A stretch of 64,000 nucleotides of DNA from Desulfofundulus thermosubterraneus DSM 16057 (GTDB lineage: Bacteria; Bacillota; Desulfotomaculia; Desulfotomaculales; Desulfovirgulaceae), in NCBI RefSeq assembly GCF_900142025.1, contig NZ_FQZM01000011.1, forward strand, positions 1-64,000, written 5' to 3'. The notes beneath the pieces are model-generated. The model ran no database searches. It was not told the origin of the DNA and worked only from the letters and a program-made list of their open reading frames with translations. Shown here piece after piece: positions 7,646 through 15,578 of this stretch. Made by a program: the position numbers and the translations under genes. Every line of letters starts with the position of its first letter. Positions within the stretch are counted from its first letter, which is position 1.

Positions 7646-9130
7646 CTACCTTGTTCTGGCTCCCGCTTGCTCCGGTGTGGAGGCCGTGCTACCCCCCTGT
7701 TCCGGAGCCTCCAGCAGCACCAGCGTTCCGGCATATACCCCTTCGTCGTCGTAGACGAAAATCACTTCCCCGTCCAGGTGGCGGGAGTCCAGGTGCACCC
7801 TTTTCACGGACCGGGAGCCCATGTTCCGGTAAATGAAGCCGGCCAGCTCGGGGTCTACGGCATCTATGCTGATGTCCTTCTCCAGGCTGCCCAGGTAGCA
7901 GCGGGCCATCAGGTTGGCGTGGACCACCCTGTGATTGCGGTCCACATAGACCGCTCCCTGGGGCAGAGCTTCCATGAGGCGGGACAGGACCCGGCCGCAG
8001 GTTTCTTCCTCCTTGCTGCCGGCACCGATTACCGTCAGCGCCCCCAGCACCTTGCCCTTTTTCACAATGGGCGAATGAATGGTCTCGAGCAGGCGGTCGG
8101 CGGTTTTCAGGGTCAGGGTGCCATAACGGTTCCTTTCGCCCGGGACGTCCCCGATATGCCCCAATATATCCTTTAATTTCGCACCCTTCAAGGGTCCTTT
8201 TGCGCTGAAAATCTCATGGGCCGCCTGGTTGGCGAAGAGCACCCGCCCGGCGTTGTTGGAAATGATTACTCCCTCATGCACATGGTTAAAGATGTTGAAA
8301 TCTATGTTTTCGAAGTAAGTCCGGGCGCTGTTCACCCCCCACAATTCCACCAGGAACTGATAGAGGCAGCAGTAGAGGGCAAAGAGCAGTAGCATGATGG
8401 TAATGATGCGGTAGGTGTCGAAGTTATTTTCCCGCAGGAAGAAGTACAGCAGCCAAGGGGGATCACCCATGGTCAGGGAATTTACGTCATATGCTAACTG
8501 GTTGGCATAGAATTTTTCTTCCCGGCCGCTGAACTGGTCCAGCAATTCCCTTTCAAAGGGCCACACTACGGGAGTCTTCCCACCGGCAAAAACGGCTACC
8601 TTACAGGTGTTACCCAGGAATTCCTGTGTAAGCTCCTGTTGAAAATCCGCAATGCTGAAATCCAGGGCCAGCCATTCCTTGCCAAGGGGAATGACCACGG
8701 TTACCACCGTTTGAGCACCGTCACCGGCATGTACCCCTAGAATCCGGGATCCCTGCCGGGGCGGCTGTGACCGGAACTTTTCCAGTGGCAGGTCTCCTGG
8801 GGGTATCCGTGTTCGAGCTACCACTCTTCCTGTGTCGTCCAGAATGTATGCGCCGGTAATGCGGTGATCGAAAACAGGTAATTCTTTTAAAGCGGCGTTC
8901 CTGTCGGGCCGGCTGTTGAGTTTCCGGGCTGCTCCTTCGGTGACTCCCCGCAGGTCGTTGAGGAAAAAGCTTGTCTTATTGACGGCCACCTGGCGGATGG
9001 TTTCTTCATAGTCGTTCATGATGCCTTTTAAAAAACGGAATTCCACAATGAAGACCATGGTTATCGCGGTCAGGAAGAAGAGCATTATTAACATCAGCCA
9101 GGCACTGTTTACCGTCAGAGACTTTTTCAT
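7646..9130 (-). CDS. Membrane PAS-domain sensor protein without output domain
   Basis: The protein has about 494 residues from ATG 9130; a TTG at 9160 would add ten. It has an N-terminal membrane helix, a ~200-residue extracellular region of Cache-like length, a second helix (ITIMLLLFALYCCLYQFLVEL), then two PAS-like domains (one at FNHVHEGVIISNNAGRVLFA, the second near PQGAVYVDRNHRVVHA). It then ends, with no kinase, GGDEF or methyl-accepting domain. It lies just downstream of a NarL-type response regulator and kinase on the same strand. It may be an accessory sensor for that pair; this is inference. Confidence 0.75.
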   Translation of the reverse strand: MKKSLTVNSAWLMLIMLFFLTAITMVFIVEFRFLKGIMNDYEETIRQVAVNKTSFFLNDLRGVTEGAARKLNSRPDRNAALKELPVFDHRITGAYILDDTGRVVARTRIPPGDLPLEKFRSQPPRQGSRILGVHAGDGAQTVVTVVIPLGKEWLALDFSIADFQQELTQEFLGNTCKVAVFAGGKTPVVWPFERELLDQFSGREEKFYANQLAYDVNSLTMGDPPWLLYFFLRENNFDTYRIITIMLLLFALYCCLYQFLVELWGVNSARTYFENIDFNIFNHVHEGVIISNNAGRVLFANQAAHEIFSAKGPLKGAKLKDILGHIGDVPGERNRYGTLTLKTADRLLETIHSPIVKKGKVLGALTVIGAGSKEEETCGRVLSRLMEALPQGAVYVDRNHRVVHANLMARCYLGSLEKDISIDAVDPELAGFIYRNMGSRSVKRVHLDSRHLDGEVIFVYDDEGVYAGTLVLLEAPEQGGSTASTPEQAGARTR

Positions 9131-9230
9131 AGCACCCACCGCCACTACCAGTTTTGCCAACTGCCGGATGATTCATCTCCTGCCCTTGCCCGGTTTGCCT
9201 CGCAGATTGGGATGCCGCAGGAGGCCGGCA

Positions 9231-9845
9231 CTACCTTACCAGTCCCCTGCGGGCTGCGGCAGCCAGGGCTTCCTCCAGCGTTCTTACTCCAAGCTTGGTG
9301 CAGATGCCCCGGATGCGGCGCCGCAGGGTGGAAAGGCTGATATAAAGCTTGGCCGCCACTTCCTTCTGGTCTTCGCCCCGGGCAATGAGTTGCAGAATGC
9401 TGGTTTCCTGGTCCGTCAGCACGGGGCTATCGGGTTTTAACAGCAGTTCCGCCTGCAACCCCGGGTAGAGGTAGGTCCCGCCCTTGTATACCATATTGAT
9501 GGCCGAGCGAATTTCATCAAAAAAGGCATATTTGGGTACAAACCCGTGTACGCCCTTCTCCATGGCCTTGCGGATAAAGGTCACGTCGTCATAAGTGGTC
9601 AGGGCTACAAATTTTATATGGGGATGGGTTTGGGTCATGCGTTTGCACAGGTCCAGGCCGTCACCGTCGGGCAGGCCGATATCAAGCAGGACCACGTCCA
9701 CTTCCGGGCTCATGTTCTGCAGTGCCGTGGTGCAGGAATCAGCTTCGGCCACCACCTGCATGTTTTCTTCCATATCAATTAGCTTTTTCAAGCCCTCCCG
9801 GAAAACGTTATGGTCTTCCACCAGCATGATCCCGATCGTCTTCAC
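9231..9845 (-). CDS. NarL/FixJ-family response regulator
   Basis: The 204-residue protein has a receiver domain with the acidic pair near E10/D11, phospho-acceptor D55 (VVLLDIGLPDGDG) and a conserved Lys (VPKYAFF), then a LuxR-type helix-turn-helix (LTDQETSILQLIARGEDQKE). Its start overlaps the end of the upstream kinase gene by 38 bases, so the two are co-translated. Targets are unknown; the UPF0324 genes that diverge nearby are the obvious local candidates. Confidence 0.9.
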   Translation of the reverse strand: MKTIGIMLVEDHNVFREGLKKLIDMEENMQVVAEADSCTTALQNMSPEVDVVLLDIGLPDGDGLDLCKRMTQTHPHIKFVALTTYDDVTFIRKAMEKGVHGFVPKYAFFDEIRSAINMVYKGGTYLYPGLQAELLLKPDSPVLTDQETSILQLIARGEDQKEVAAKLYISLSTLRRRIRGICTKLGVRTLEEALAAAARRGLVR

Positions 9846-11454
9846 AGCCTTTCCCCCCTTCAGTAAGTGGTACGGTCAGGGTTACGCAGAACCCCCCGTC
9901 CTTAAAGCCGTATGCCAGGTCCCCCCCGATAAACCCGGCTCTTTCCTTCATTCCCCACAATCCTTTCCCGGGTACGGGCTTCACTTCCCGCATTCCCCCG
10001 TTGTCCAGAATCTCTATCTGCAGGGTATCGCCTGTTTCGTTGAAGTGGATGTCCACCTCCGTGGCCTCCGAATGCCTGGCCACATTGGTTAGGGCTTCCT
10101 GGATAATGCGGTAAATGAATATTTCCCTGTCCCGGCCCAGTCTCAGTGAACGCTGGTGATAGAAAATGTAAACCTTGCGGTTATGGAGGCGTTCGAAATT
10201 GGCGCTGTAGGATTCCAGGGCCGGGATTAGCCCCACCTTTTCGATCAGGTAGGGGTGAATGTCGTTCATGATGCTTCGCATGTCGATGGCCGCATTCTGG
10301 CACTGGGTACGCAGCAGGCAAAGGTTCTTTTGCACCTCTTCCGGCAGCTTTTCACCGTGTACCCGCAGCACGTAGTCCAGGCCGTGGATGATGCTGGACA
10401 GATACCGGCCGATCCAGTCGTGAATTTCAATGGACAGGTGCTTTCTTTCCCTTTCAATGGTGTCCAGCAGAATGGTGCCGTCCTTCGGTTCGGGCGCCTG
10501 CCGGGCGGTGAGCACGGCACCGGCCGTTCTGCCGAAAAGGTAGACCGGGGCGCAGTTCACGGTCAAGAGCAGCCGGCCTCCTTCCCGGCTATAGCTCAGC
10601 GGGCAGTCCGCCGTTTCTTCCCCCTGCAAAAGGGCCTGGTAAATGGGCTGGGCCACCTTCTGCCAGCGGGGGTACAGGAGCAGGATGTCCCCCAGGTTTT
10701 TTCCGGCTGCCGTTTCACGGGAAAGATTAAAAATTTTTTCCGCCGCCGGGTTTAAATACTGTACTCTTTCCTTCCGATCCACAAAGACCACGGCCCTGGA
10801 AGAGTCCCTCACCAGGTCCTGCAGGCAGGAATACCAGGCCGCCAGGGGCCGGGCCGCCGTGCCGGCGTACAGTATTGCTCCCAGGGAAAGGAGAGAAAGA
10901 AAAAACATCAGCAGGCCTTCCTTATGCAATAAAGCCACGGTACGTTCCAGCAGGTCTTTATTTTTCTGCCCGCCGTCCCCGGCCAGGGCAGCGGCCCGGT
11001 AGGCCAGCTGTCGGTTCAGGTCCCGGTGCTGCCACAGCAAAAGTTCACGGCCGGTGTCCCGTCCAAGTACTCCTCGGGGTATGACCTCATTTTCTACAAA
11101 GGAGATATAGGCCCTGGTAAGGGCCATTAATTCCGCTACATCTTGCTTTCTGGACTTTTCCACCAGGTTGTAAAATTCCAGTTCCTTTTTTATGGTTTCT
11201 GCACTGTAGTGACGGAAATCATTTAACGCCTGTGCATCACCGTAAAAGATATAATCCTGTACGGCACCGGTCAGGTGGTAAATACCGGATGTTATTTCCT
11301 GGTGCTCATTTTGGCGCTGAAATTCCAGCTCTACCTGGCTTAACTGCTGCGGCAGGGTGTAGCCTGTGTAAATTAACAGCAAAACCGGCAGCAGTATCGT
11401 GATGAACAATACGGTCCATGGCCATCCGGTCCATTTTTGATTCACTGGCCTCAC
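9808..11454 (-). CDS. Membrane histidine kinase, HisKA_3 (NarX/DegS) class with PAS domain
   Basis: A 548-residue sensor kinase. A membrane helix at about 13-31 and another at 181-200 enclose a helical periplasm-side domain. A PAS domain follows (VVFVDRKERVQYLNPAAEKIF, residues ~222-242). The HisKA_3 motif is ERKHLSIEIHDWIGRYL with His345, and the ATPase domain shows EALTNVARHS and GKGLWGMKERAGFIGG. It precedes its response regulator. The long coiled sensor domain resembles four-helix ligand sensors of nitrate or small-ligand kinases, but the ligand is unknown. Confidence 0.9.
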   Translation of the reverse strand: MRPVNQKWTGWPWTVLFITILLPVLLLIYTGYTLPQQLSQVELEFQRQNEHQEITSGIYHLTGAVQDYIFYGDAQALNDFRHYSAETIKKELEFYNLVEKSRKQDVAELMALTRAYISFVENEVIPRGVLGRDTGRELLLWQHRDLNRQLAYRAAALAGDGGQKNKDLLERTVALLHKEGLLMFFLSLLSLGAILYAGTAARPLAAWYSCLQDLVRDSSRAVVFVDRKERVQYLNPAAEKIFNLSRETAAGKNLGDILLLYPRWQKVAQPIYQALLQGEETADCPLSYSREGGRLLLTVNCAPVYLFGRTAGAVLTARQAPEPKDGTILLDTIERERKHLSIEIHDWIGRYLSSIIHGLDYVLRVHGEKLPEEVQKNLCLLRTQCQNAAIDMRSIMNDIHPYLIEKVGLIPALESYSANFERLHNRKVYIFYHQRSLRLGRDREIFIYRIIQEALTNVARHSEATEVDIHFNETGDTLQIEILDNGGMREVKPVPGKGLWGMKERAGFIGGDLAYGFKDGGFCVTLTVPLTEGGKGCEDDRDHAGGRP

Positions 11455-11856
11455 CTTCTACCCTCATAACAGGTTGCCTTTCCGTTCGTTAAACAAGAAG
11501 AGTGCACAATATAAGAATACGGCAGGGCCGGTATAATTCCTACGGGAATCTTCTGGTTATGTGCTGGATGTGGCGTCTCTTTCCAGAATCGTTACGGCAG
11601 ACAGCGCAAAAACGCTCCTTTTGATGAACCAAAAAGTTCACCTTTGTGAATGAAAAGCTTCGTTTATTTGATCATTCAGTTCTTCCTGCCCTGCAGTCGT
11701 TGATCCTGAGGCGAAGGTGCACTAAGATAAGCTTGGCTAATATAGAGCATAAGAATGTGGAGGTGTTTTAGCAGGAGCGGGAAAAAGGTGTAGTAGTTTG
11801 AAGGGACTTTGAGCACAAGCGTGAAAGCGGAGTATCGTTATAGGGAGGGAAAAAAC
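11455..11856. promoter_or_regulatory. Divergent intergenic region with overlapping dyads
   Basis: This 400-bp region separates the kinase gene (leftward) from the first UPF0324 gene (rightward). It contains TGAAC-N6-GTTCA at 11625-11640 and TTCAC-N4-GTGAA at 11637-11650, two dyads that share one half-site. They could be operators for the adjacent NarL-type regulator, though this is untested. No gene was supported here. Confidence 0.35.
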
Positions 11857-13242
11857 TTGAACGGACATGCACAAACTGCCGAAATGAAAGCTGGTGCGGG
11901 TACACCTGCAGTACCACAGCCCCACGGGTGGTCCGATCTTTGGAAAAAAGAAGACTACTGGGCCATCTGGATGGGTCTGGGAGTTGTGCTGGCCGCCCTG
12001 ATCTTCTTCTATGCCGGCAGTTCCATCAAGCCCATTGCTGTGGCGCCGCCTACCTGGGTGGATTTCAGTGAAGTTTCCAAACATTTCGCTGCCAAGTGGA
12101 CCTGGTACGCCGGACTTTATGTACTCTTTATCGCTCTTTTCACCATAAGCAGCGCAGTCATGGGCTTCAAGGCAGGGGAATTCATTCCCGGTTTCACCAT
12201 CCTTTTCGTTATTTCCACGGTCATCCTGGTTGTTGGCTCCTGGAAAACGGCCATCGACCTGAACCTGGAGCCGCCTCTTTTAGCCCTGCTGCTGGGCATG
12301 ATCGTCAGTAATGTCTTCAAACTGCCCAAATGGCTGGATACCACCTTCCGCACGGAATTTTACGTCAAGACCGGTATTGTGTTGCTTGGTGCCACGCTGC
12401 CCTTTACCCTGATCATCCAGGCCGGTCCGGTGGCCTTCCTGCAGGCCACCATTGTGGCGGTGGCTACCTTCCTGACTATTTTCTTTGCCGCCACCAGGCT
12501 GTTCGGCCTGGACAGGCGCTTCGGTGCCACCCTGGCCGCAGGCGGATCCATCTGCGGCGTATCGGCCTGCATTGCCCTTGGTGGTGCTGTCAAGGCCAAA
12601 AAGGAACACGTCTCCATCGGCATTTCCCTGGTGGTCATCTGGGCCATCATAATGATTATCGTTCTGCCCCTGGCGGCTAAGGCTATGGGTATGCCGCCCG
12701 GCATCGCCGGGGCCTGGATCGGTACTTCCGAATTTGCCGATGCGGCTGGTTTTGCAGCGGCTGCGGCCATCGGTGACGAAGCGGCCATCCGGTCGTTCAC
12801 CCTGATGAAGGTGGTGGGCCGGGACATCTGGATCGGCCTGTGGTCGCTGATCATGGCCATTATCGCCTGCACGGTGTGGGAGCGCAGCTGCTCCGCCGGA
12901 CAGGGTGAAAAGGTAAACGCCATGGAAATATGGTGGCGTTTCCCCAAGTTTGTCATCGGCTTCTTCCTGGCCTCCCTGATCATGACCTTTGTGGCCATGC
13001 AGTTTTCACCGGTGGAATTTAAAAAGGTGCTCACCCCCGAGGTTATCGGACCCATAAAGACTTTGCGCACCTGGACCTTCGTCTTTACCTTCCTTTCCAT
13101 CGGATTTACCACCCGCTTCAGGGAGCTGACCGCCTTCGGTTGGAAGCCCCTGGCTGCCTTTACCCTGGGCGTGGCCGTAAACGTACCCCTGGGTTACATT
13201 CTGTCGGTGCTCATCTTCGGGAATTACTGGGCGAAGATTTAA
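11857..13242 (+). CDS. UPF0324 (YeiH-like) membrane protein, long form
   Basis: The 461-residue integral membrane protein belongs to the UPF0324/YeiH group, often named putative sulfate exporter. TTG 11857 is chosen because AGGGAGG lies 8 bases upstream; a TTG further upstream lacks a site. It has a ~35-residue soluble N-terminus, an extra pair of membrane helices, then the family core with LLALLLGMIVSN, GIVLLGATLPF and AAGGSICGVSACIALGGAVKAK. Substrate is unproven. In a possible sulfate reducer a role in sulfur-compound transport is tempting, but it is only inference. Confidence 0.8.
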   Translation: MNGHAQTAEMKAGAGTPAVPQPHGWSDLWKKEDYWAIWMGLGVVLAALIFFYAGSSIKPIAVAPPTWVDFSEVSKHFAAKWTWYAGLYVLFIALFTISSAVMGFKAGEFIPGFTILFVISTVILVVGSWKTAIDLNLEPPLLALLLGMIVSNVFKLPKWLDTTFRTEFYVKTGIVLLGATLPFTLIIQAGPVAFLQATIVAVATFLTIFFAATRLFGLDRRFGATLAAGGSICGVSACIALGGAVKAKKEHVSIGISLVVIWAIIMIIVLPLAAKAMGMPPGIAGAWIGTSEFADAAGFAAAAAIGDEAAIRSFTLMKVVGRDIWIGLWSLIMAIIACTVWERSCSAGQGEKVNAMEIWWRFPKFVIGFFLASLIMTFVAMQFSPVEFKKVLTPEVIGPIKTLRTWTFVFTFLSIGFTTRFRELTAFGWKPLAAFTLGVAVNVPLGYILSVLIFGNYWAKI

Positions 13243-13260
13243 GGCAGTATCTCCCGATTT

Positions 13261-13293
13261 GCCCTGCCCGCCTGTCGGGTAGGGCTTTAATTT
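13261..13293 (+). terminator. Rho-independent terminator after the long UPF0324 gene
   Basis: GCCCTGCCCG at 13261-13270 pairs with CGGGTAGGGC at 13276-13285 (one G-U pair) around a CCTGT loop, followed by TTTAATTT. Confidence 0.75.
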
Positions 13294-13364
13294 GTCCCTC
13301 CCTTTTGCTAAAATTAAAAAAGGTTTATATAAATTTTAGCCATTTCTCCCCGGAGGCTGGTTTC

Positions 13365-14486
13365 GTGGGCAAGATGATTATTTTCGCCAAAACTATCCCC
13401 GGTATTTTGCTCATGCTGGCCATTGCCTTTCTGGCCCGGGGGGGCAGCGATTTGGGATTGCCCTGGTGGCCGGGGCTGGAGAGTCTTCTCGCCGGCAGCC
13501 CCCTGGCCAGGAGGGTTTTTATTGATATTCTTCATCTAAATCACATTCTCATCTCCATTATCCTGGGTATGCTGGTGGGGAATCTTTTAGGCATACCTCG
13601 CTGGGCGGCGGCAGGTATCCGGACTTCCAGCCTGTTCATTAAAATAGGCGTTATTTTACTGGGCTCGCTTTACAGCGTCATGGATCTGGCTGCCCTGGGC
13701 AGCGCGGCAGTAATCATTATTGTCTGCTTTATCGTCCTTATGTTGCTGTTTACCGTCTGGTTGGGCAGCAGGGTGGGGATGGACCCGGCCGGTGCAGCCA
13801 CCCTGGCGGCAGGCACGGCGGTATGCGGTGTTTCGGCCATCCTGGCTACCGCCCCGGCGGTTAGGGCCAAAAACACCGACGTGGTGTACTCCATTGCCAC
13901 CATCCTGTTCTTTGGCTTGATCAGCCTCTTTGTCTTTCCCTTTGTGGGTACGCTGCTGGGATTGAGCCCCCACCAGTTTGGCGTATGGGCCGGCACGGGC
14001 ATCATGAATTCCGGCCAGGTTCTGGCCGTATGCCTCACCTTTGACCCCGGTACCGTCACCCATCCTTCGGTAAGCCTGAAAACCGGGGAGATTTACAACC
14101 TGACGCGGGTAATTTTCCTGCCCTTCGTGGTGCTTTTCCTGGCCTTGTTTGCCAGCCGCTATTTTACGGGTGAGGACGAAGTCAACATTAATACCGGTCT
14201 GTGGAGTAGATTTCCCGTTTTTGTGCTGGGATTCTTGACCATGGTTTTGCTCACTTCCTTTGGCTTTTTGGGGCCTACGTCGCCGCCTTCCAGGGAACTC
14301 ACCATCATCCGGCACCTGTACAGCTGGTTTTTTGCCATCGGTCTGGCCGGCCAGGGGATGCGTATATCTCTAGTCGAATTGCGCCGGGCCGGGAGCAAGC
14401 CGCTTTTGGTGGGCACTGTGGCTGCTTTTTTAAAGGCCCTGCTGGCCCTGATTGTGGTGATCCTGTTTGTACCGCGGGATCCCTGA
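13365..14486 (+). CDS. UPF0324 (YeiH-like) membrane protein, short form
   Basis: The 373-residue paralogue of the preceding gene. GTG 13365 has CGGAGG eight bases before it and replaces an open frame that runs back to 13140, whose extra 75 codons overlap the previous gene and the terminator and are not credible. Family motifs are LNHILISIILGMLVGNLLG, KIGVILLGSLYS and LAAGTAVCGVSAILATAPAVRAK. The pair is separated by a terminator, so the copies may be expressed differently. Confidence 0.8.
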   Translation: MGKMIIFAKTIPGILLMLAIAFLARGGSDLGLPWWPGLESLLAGSPLARRVFIDILHLNHILISIILGMLVGNLLGIPRWAAAGIRTSSLFIKIGVILLGSLYSVMDLAALGSAAVIIIVCFIVLMLLFTVWLGSRVGMDPAGAATLAAGTAVCGVSAILATAPAVRAKNTDVVYSIATILFFGLISLFVFPFVGTLLGLSPHQFGVWAGTGIMNSGQVLAVCLTFDPGTVTHPSVSLKTGEIYNLTRVIFLPFVVLFLALFASRYFTGEDEVNINTGLWSRFPVFVLGFLTMVLLTSFGFLGPTSPPSRELTIIRHLYSWFFAIGLAGQGMRISLVELRRAGSKPLLVGTVAAFLKALLALIVVILFVPRDP

Positions 14487-14506
14487 AGATGAAAAGGGGT
14501 GGAGAA

Positions 14507-14650
14507 ATGTTGCACTATCCGGACAAAGACGAACGTTCCCCGGGGGATGAGGAGGAGTTTTTTTCCGTGTATGTAACGGAAAGGCTAGAGGATTATCTGG
14601 CCCTTTCCCTGGCAGCCATAATTCTGATCGTCATTCTCTTGTTTTTTTAA
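14507..14650 (+). CDS. 47-residue single-pass membrane protein
   Basis: A short gene starting at ATG 14507 after GGGGTGGAG; it encodes an acidic N-terminus (PDKDERSPGDEEEFF) and one hydrophobic C-terminal helix (LALSLAAIILIVILLFF). It lies 20 bases after the second UPF0324 gene and could be co-transcribed. An in-frame ATG at 14489 would add six residues. No family is recognised. The ribosome site and clean topology argue for a real small protein. Confidence 0.5.
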   Translation: MLHYPDKDERSPGDEEEFFSVYVTERLEDYLALSLAAIILIVILLFF

Positions 14651-14760
14651 ATGGTGGACCCCGCCGCCGGTGGACAAGGTAAGGAGATTTTGTCCAGCAA
14701 AAGCGAAAAAAAGCCTTTGTCCACAAAAATGAAAAATATTTGTATTACATTGGAAAAAAA

Positions 14761-14816
14761 TGAATAAGTCTCTCCCTCCTGTTATATACTATCACTGGAA
14801 AGTTCAATCGTTCCAG
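14761..14816 (+). promoter_or_regulatory. Sigma-G-like promoter and dyad before spoVT
   Basis: TGAATA at 14761-14766, an 18-base spacer and TATACTA at 14785-14791 closely resemble the forespore sigma-G consensus (GMATR and CATNNTA). A dyad CTGGAA-N10-TTCCAG follows at 14795-14816, between the likely transcription start and the ribosome site, and could be an autoregulatory operator. spoVT of Bacillus is known to be sigma-G dependent. Confidence 0.6.
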
Positions 14817-14843
14817 ATTGCAAAAAAGGAGGGAAGGGTGACC

Positions 14844-15404
14844 ATGAAAGCAACGGGCATTGTTCGCCGCATTGATGATCTAGGGAGAGTCGTAATTCCC
14901 AAAGAAATTAGAAGGACGCTTCGCATCCGTGAAGGGGACCCTCTGGAAATTTTTGTCGACAGGGAAGGTGAGGTAATCTTAAAAAAGTACTCGCCTATTG
15001 GCGAGTTGGGGGACTTTGCCAAAGAATATGCCGATTCCCTGCATGAAGCCCTGGGGCACATTGCTTGCATTGCCGACCGGGATACCATTATTGCCGTTGC
15101 CGGGGCGCCCAAGAAGGAATACCTAAATAAACCCATTGGTGCGGCTGTGGAAAAGGTGATGGAAGAACGCAAGGCAGTGATCATCAACCATCCCGGGGAA
15201 GATCCCTACTGCAAAGAATGCTTGACCGCGGACGAAGGGGAATGCAAGTATTCATCGGAAGTTATTGCCCCCATCATTGCCGAAGGCGACCCTATTGGAG
15301 CGGTTATCCTGGCCTCCAAGGAACCGGATGTGAAAATGGGGGAACTGGAGTTGAAGCTGGCCGAAACGGCAGCCGGCTTCCTGGCAAAGCAAATGGAACA
15401 GTAA
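14844..15404 (+). CDS. spoVT: Stage V sporulation regulator SpoVT
   Basis: The 186-residue protein begins MKATGIVRRIDDLGRVVIPK, the AbrB-type swapped-hairpin DNA-binding domain almost unchanged from Bacillus SpoVT, followed by a GAF-like ligand domain to the C-terminus. ATG 14844 is chosen by homology and AAAGGAGGG upstream. SpoVT modulates forespore sigma-G genes. The Cys-rich segment YCKECLTADEGECK lies in the GAF part. It is followed by a terminator, then mazG, as in the Bacillus spoVT-yabN region. Confidence 0.95.
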   Translation: MKATGIVRRIDDLGRVVIPKEIRRTLRIREGDPLEIFVDREGEVILKKYSPIGELGDFAKEYADSLHEALGHIACIADRDTIIAVAGAPKKEYLNKPIGAAVEKVMEERKAVIINHPGEDPYCKECLTADEGECKYSSEVIAPIIAEGDPIGAVILASKEPDVKMGELELKLAETAAGFLAKQMEQ

Positions 15405-15433
15405 AAGGTGGCCTACCCGGCCACTTATTTTTT
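15405..15433 (+). terminator. Terminator after spoVT
   Basis: GTGGCC at 15408-15413 pairs with GGCCAC at 15419-15424 and is followed by TTATTTTTTAT. Confidence 0.75.
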
Positions 15434-15578
15434 ATGGGTAAGCCCTTCTATTTTCCCTCCTGTCATAGAGGCAAATATAATAATCCTAAATGCCCGCGAC
15501 ATGATGTATAATAATTTTTGTCGTGTTGACGATATAAACATTGGGGGGTGAAATGTCCGTTTTGGGGCGGGCTTAATT

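Noticed and set aside
13140-13364. 75-codon N-terminal extension of the second UPF0324 protein
   Set aside because: It overlaps the preceding gene and its terminator in another frame and has no family similarity; GTG 13365 has a proper ribosome site.
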